From NCBI GenBank assembly GCA_963731665.1, contig CAVSWP010000008.1:620001-684000 (forward strand): 64,000 bases of DNA, read 5' to 3'. Both the position numbers and the translations under genes were made by a program. Within the stretch, counting starts at the first letter, position 1. Every line of letters begins with the position of its first letter. Below, piece after piece: positions 62,061 through 64,000 of the stretch. Source of the stretch: Chersky-840 sp035604715 (GTDB taxonomy: Bacteria > Actinomycetota > Acidimicrobiia > Acidimicrobiales > UBA8190). A model generated the notes under the pieces. That model did not search any database and was not told where the DNA came from. It saw only the letters and a list, made by a program, of their open reading frames with translations.

Positions 62061-62897
62061 TCACGCCAGATAGCGCGTGTAGTCGTCGAGCACCCGCACC
62101 ATGTCGGCTTCGGTCCCCGAGGGGACGCGCAGGACCACCTCGGTGCACCCGATCGACGCGTAGTGCTCGAGCTTCCCCGCGTCGGGGACGGTGCCGAAGG
62201 GGACGACCTCGAGCGTGTCGGGGTCGCGCCCGGCGTCGGCAAAGGCGTCTCGCAGCCGGTCCAGCGCGGCGGTGACGCCCGCCCCCCCGATGGGCATCCA
62301 ACCGTCGGCGTACTCGGCGATCGCCGCAAAGAGAGCCGGGCCCGCTCCCCCGCCGATCAAGGTCCGTACGCGAGGTTGCTGCACGGGCTTGGGCCACGAG
62401 AACGACGGGGGCAGCGACACGTGGGCGCCGTGGAATTCGGCCTCATCGGTGCTCCACAGGGCCTGCATGCACAGGAGTTTCTCCCGGGCCACGGCGCGAC
62501 GTTCCGAGAAGTCCACGCCGTGGGCGTCGGCCTCGTCGCGGTTCCAGCCGTACCCCATGCCCAGGACGAACCGTCCCCCCGACAGGCGGTCGAGGGTGGC
62601 GATCTGCTTGGCCAGGACGATCGGGTCGTGCTGGGCCACCAGGACGACCCCGGTGCCGAGGAGGATGCGGCTGGTCACGGCGGCGGCGGCGGCCAATGAC
62701 ACCAAGGGGTCGACGGTTCGCTTGTAGTCGTCGAGATGCACGCCCCCCACCAGGGCCGGCGGCGTGGCCCGGGACACGGGCAGGTGGGTGTGCTCGGGGA
62801 GGTACAGCGACGCGTAGCCACGGGCCTCGGCCGCCCGGGCGAAGGCGTCCGCCGGCATCGACAGGTCGGTGAGCGCGGCGGTGACGCCGATGCGCAC
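62061..62897 (-). CDS. LLM-class F420-dependent oxidoreductase
   Basis: 278 aa. VRIGVTAALTDLSMPADAFARAAEARGYASLYLPEHTHLP is the typical N-terminus; LLGTGVVLVAQHDPIVLAKQIATLDRLSGGRFVLGMGYGWNRDEADAHGVDF and TLIGGGAGPALFAAIAEYADGWMP match the TIGR03619-type subgroup (from memory). GTG 62897 is preferred over the longer frame. Coded 23 nt downstream of the small ESFPASD gene on the same strand. Confidence 0.84.
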   Translation of the reverse strand: MRIGVTAALTDLSMPADAFARAAEARGYASLYLPEHTHLPVSRATPPALVGGVHLDDYKRTVDPLVSLAAAAAVTSRILLGTGVVLVAQHDPIVLAKQIATLDRLSGGRFVLGMGYGWNRDEADAHGVDFSERRAVAREKLLCMQALWSTDEAEFHGAHVSLPPSFSWPKPVQQPRVRTLIGGGAGPALFAAIAEYADGWMPIGGAGVTAALDRLRDAFADAGRDPDTLEVVPFGTVPDAGKLEHYASIGCTEVVLRVPSGTEADMVRVLDDYTRYLA

Positions 62898-62920
62898 GGG
62901 GAGTTTTCTCGAGGGGCCCG

Positions 62921-63100
62921 CTACTGGCGGTCGTCGGGCTCGCCCGACCACCACTGCGGAGCGTCGCTGGCCGGGAACGACTCGTCGCTGGCCTCGTCGA
63001 TCTCCTCCTCGCTGCCGTGGCGGCGTCGGCGGGGCTCGTCGGAGTCGATGGCGGCGGCGGGGTCGGTCTCCTCGGTGGGGGGAACGGGTGGGTCGGTCAC
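62921..63100 (-). CDS. small ESFPASD-motif protein
   Basis: 59 aa, highly acidic with RRRRH. Contains ESFPASDAPQWW, matching a widespread tiny protein family with the motif (E)SFPASDPPxW (from memory), of unknown function. GTG 63100 is the start: TAGGGT (63113-63108) is 7 nt upstream and overlaps the stop of the glycosylase gene. Confidence 0.7.
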   Translation of the reverse strand: MTDPPVPPTEETDPAAAIDSDEPRRRRHGSEEEIDEASDESFPASDAPQWWSGEPDDRQ

Positions 63101-63107
63101 CGCGTCG

Positions 63108-63113
63108 ACCCTA
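63108..63113 (-). promoter_or_regulatory. TAGGGT -10 box overlapping a TAG stop codon
   Basis: TAGGGT (63113-63108, minus) contains the TAG stop (63113-63111) of the glycosylase gene and ends 7 nt before the GTG of the small protein. Confidence 0.5.
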
Positions 63114-63683
63114 CCCCCCACCCAGCTCCTTCCAGCGGGGGCACGACGTCATGTGGTCGTTCACCAGCCCGGCGCTCTGCATGGTGGAGTAGCACGTCAC
63201 GGGGCCCACGAACCGAAAGCCCCGGCGCCGCATCTCGGCGCTCATGGCCTTGGACACCGCCGTCGAGGAGGGGAGATCACCGAGATCGGACCACCGGTTG
63301 TGAATGGTCGCGTCGGAGACGAACGACCACAGCAGCCCGGCGAAGCTCTCCCCGGCGCCGCGCATGGCCTCGATGACCCGGGCGTTGGACAGGGTGGACT
63401 CGATCTTCTGGCGATTGCGGACGATGGCCTTGTCCCCGAGGAGCCGCCCGACGTCGCGCTCGCTCATGCGCGCCACCCGGGCCGGGTCGAAGCCGGCGAA
63501 GGCGCGGCGGTATCCCTCTCGCTTGGCCAGGATGAGGGACCACGACAACCCGGCCTGCGCGCCTTCGAGGGTCAGGCGCTCGAACAACCCGTGGTCGTCG
63601 CGCACCGGGACCCCCCACACGCGGTCGTGGTACTCCAGCATGTCGGGGCTGCTCGTCGCCCAGGGGCACGGGCCGGTGCTCAT
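63111..63683 (-). CDS. tag: DNA-3-methyladenine glycosylase I
   Basis: 190 aa, same size as E. coli Tag. PCPWATSSPDMLEYHDRVWGVPVRDDHGLFERLTLEGAQAGLSW is the family N-terminus (the catalytic Glu of E. coli Tag lies in the LEGAQ region), followed by a HhH-like KIESTLSNARVIEAM and the C-terminal RGFRFVGPVTCYSTMQSAGLVNDH. Removes 3-methyladenine from alkylated DNA. ATG 63683 is the family start. Confidence 0.9.
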   Translation of the reverse strand: MSTGPCPWATSSPDMLEYHDRVWGVPVRDDHGLFERLTLEGAQAGLSWSLILAKREGYRRAFAGFDPARVARMSERDVGRLLGDKAIVRNRQKIESTLSNARVIEAMRGAGESFAGLLWSFVSDATIHNRWSDLGDLPSSTAVSKAMSAEMRRRGFRFVGPVTCYSTMQSAGLVNDHMTSCPRWKELGGG

Positions 63684-63766
63684 GATGTCCGCCAAGGGTA
63701 GCGTCGGGATGACATGGATCGTGCCTGAGCTCGCTCCGGTGTCGGGGTGGGCGCGATCATCGCTCC

Positions 63767-64000
63767 ATGCGTGTGCGGCGGACATTTGCCTTTCTCGATC
63801 TGTCGGGGTTCTCGGCCCTGACCGAATCCGAGGGCGACGAGCGGGCCGTGGCCGTGCTCGGTGTGTTCCGCTCGGCGCTGCGCGACATCTGCTCGCGGCG
63901 GGCGGTGCGCATCGCCAAGTGGCTCGGAGACGGCGCCATGCTCGTGAGCGTCGACACCATGCCGCTGGTGGCGGCCACATTGGAGATGAAGGCGGCCATC
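63767..64000 (+). CDS. adenylate/guanylate cyclase family protein (3'-truncated by window edge)
   Basis: 78 residues visible. FAFLDLSGFSALTESEGDERAV gives the first metal Asp, with IAKWLGDGAMLVSVDT providing the second (GDGAM). A class III cyclase catalytic start, likely a cAMP synthase or a regulator. GATCAT is 6 nt before the ATG (leaderless type). Divergent from tag. Confidence 0.8.
   Translation, partial: MRVRRTFAFLDLSGFSALTESEGDERAVAVLGVFRSALRDICSRRAVRIAKWLGDGAMLVSVDTMPLVAATLEMKAAI

Overview
The window is a dense, high-GC stretch of actinobacterial chromosome. It carries about 60 protein genes and no RNA gene, IS element, prophage or CRISPR array that I could see. Several features point to Actinomycetota: an S-(hydroxymethyl)mycothiol dehydrogenase (mycothiol is an actinobacterial thiol), five LLM-type F420-dependent oxidoreductases plus a deazaflavin-dependent DDN-like protein, a DUF4193-type protein, heavy GTG start use, and about 20 genes with a -10-like hexamer only 6-8 nt before the start codon (leaderless mRNAs). 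The export protein with GxxxFxFGDAxFFG repeats and the overall gene mix suggest class Acidimicrobiia; this placement is an inference.

Layout. 1-2.5 kb: 3' end of a phosphate transporter operon (pstC-pstA-pstB). 2.5-16 kb: mixed single genes and short operons: a repeat export protein, a DUF4193-like protein, SDRs, ArfB, an FAA-family hydrolase, a DDN/LLM pair, a GGDEF protein, a crotonase, a phosphotransferase-DUF6285-LLM operon, a methyltransferase/uracil-DNA-glycosylase fusion and a second methyltransferase. 16-24 kb: a proline-rich membrane protein, a DrrAB-like ABC exporter, and a sugar ABC importer with a Gfo/Idh/MocA dehydrogenase. 24-32 kb: an EEP nuclease/phosphatase, an HDAC-like deacetylase, an MBL hydrolase, an esterase and a frameshifted PAS-GGDEF gene. 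32-35 kb: a fused E1 alpha-beta 2-oxoacid dehydrogenase with a free lipoyl domain and an adenosine deaminase. 35-43 kb: an amidohydrolase, a Tat-exported BBE-type flavoprotein, a frameshifted acyl-CoA synthetase, a Rieske oxygenase and a KstD-like flavoprotein. 43-52 kb: an SDR, a kinase and a CMD protein, then a tightly overlapping operon (MFS exporter, LLM, alpha/beta hydrolase, SDR, VOC, MetE-like Zn protein, AKR). 52-58 kb: a PqqC/TENA-like oxidase, a three-gene DUF4331 cassette, a frameshifted HtrA-type protease, and a LysM/lytic transglycosylase. 58-64 kb: Rieske oxygenase - mscR - cupin, two LLM enzymes, a tiny ESFPASD protein, DNA-3-methyladenine glycosylase I, and the start of a nucleotide cyclase.

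Taken together this looks like a generalist soil or water actinobacterium with many catabolic oxidoreductases. The most interesting points are: (i) the very uniform leaderless promoter signature, including four places where the TAG stop codon of one gene forms the first half of the -10 box (TAGGGT) of the next; (ii) a methyltransferase fused to a mismatch-specific uracil-DNA glycosylase; (iii) a Rieske oxygenase next to mscR, suggesting demethylation coupled to formaldehyde removal; (iv) an E1 fusion with a separate lipoyl carrier but no E2/E3; (v) three genes each broken by an apparent single-base deletion in a G/C-rich stretch. I did not find a clear, wholly new multi-gene system.
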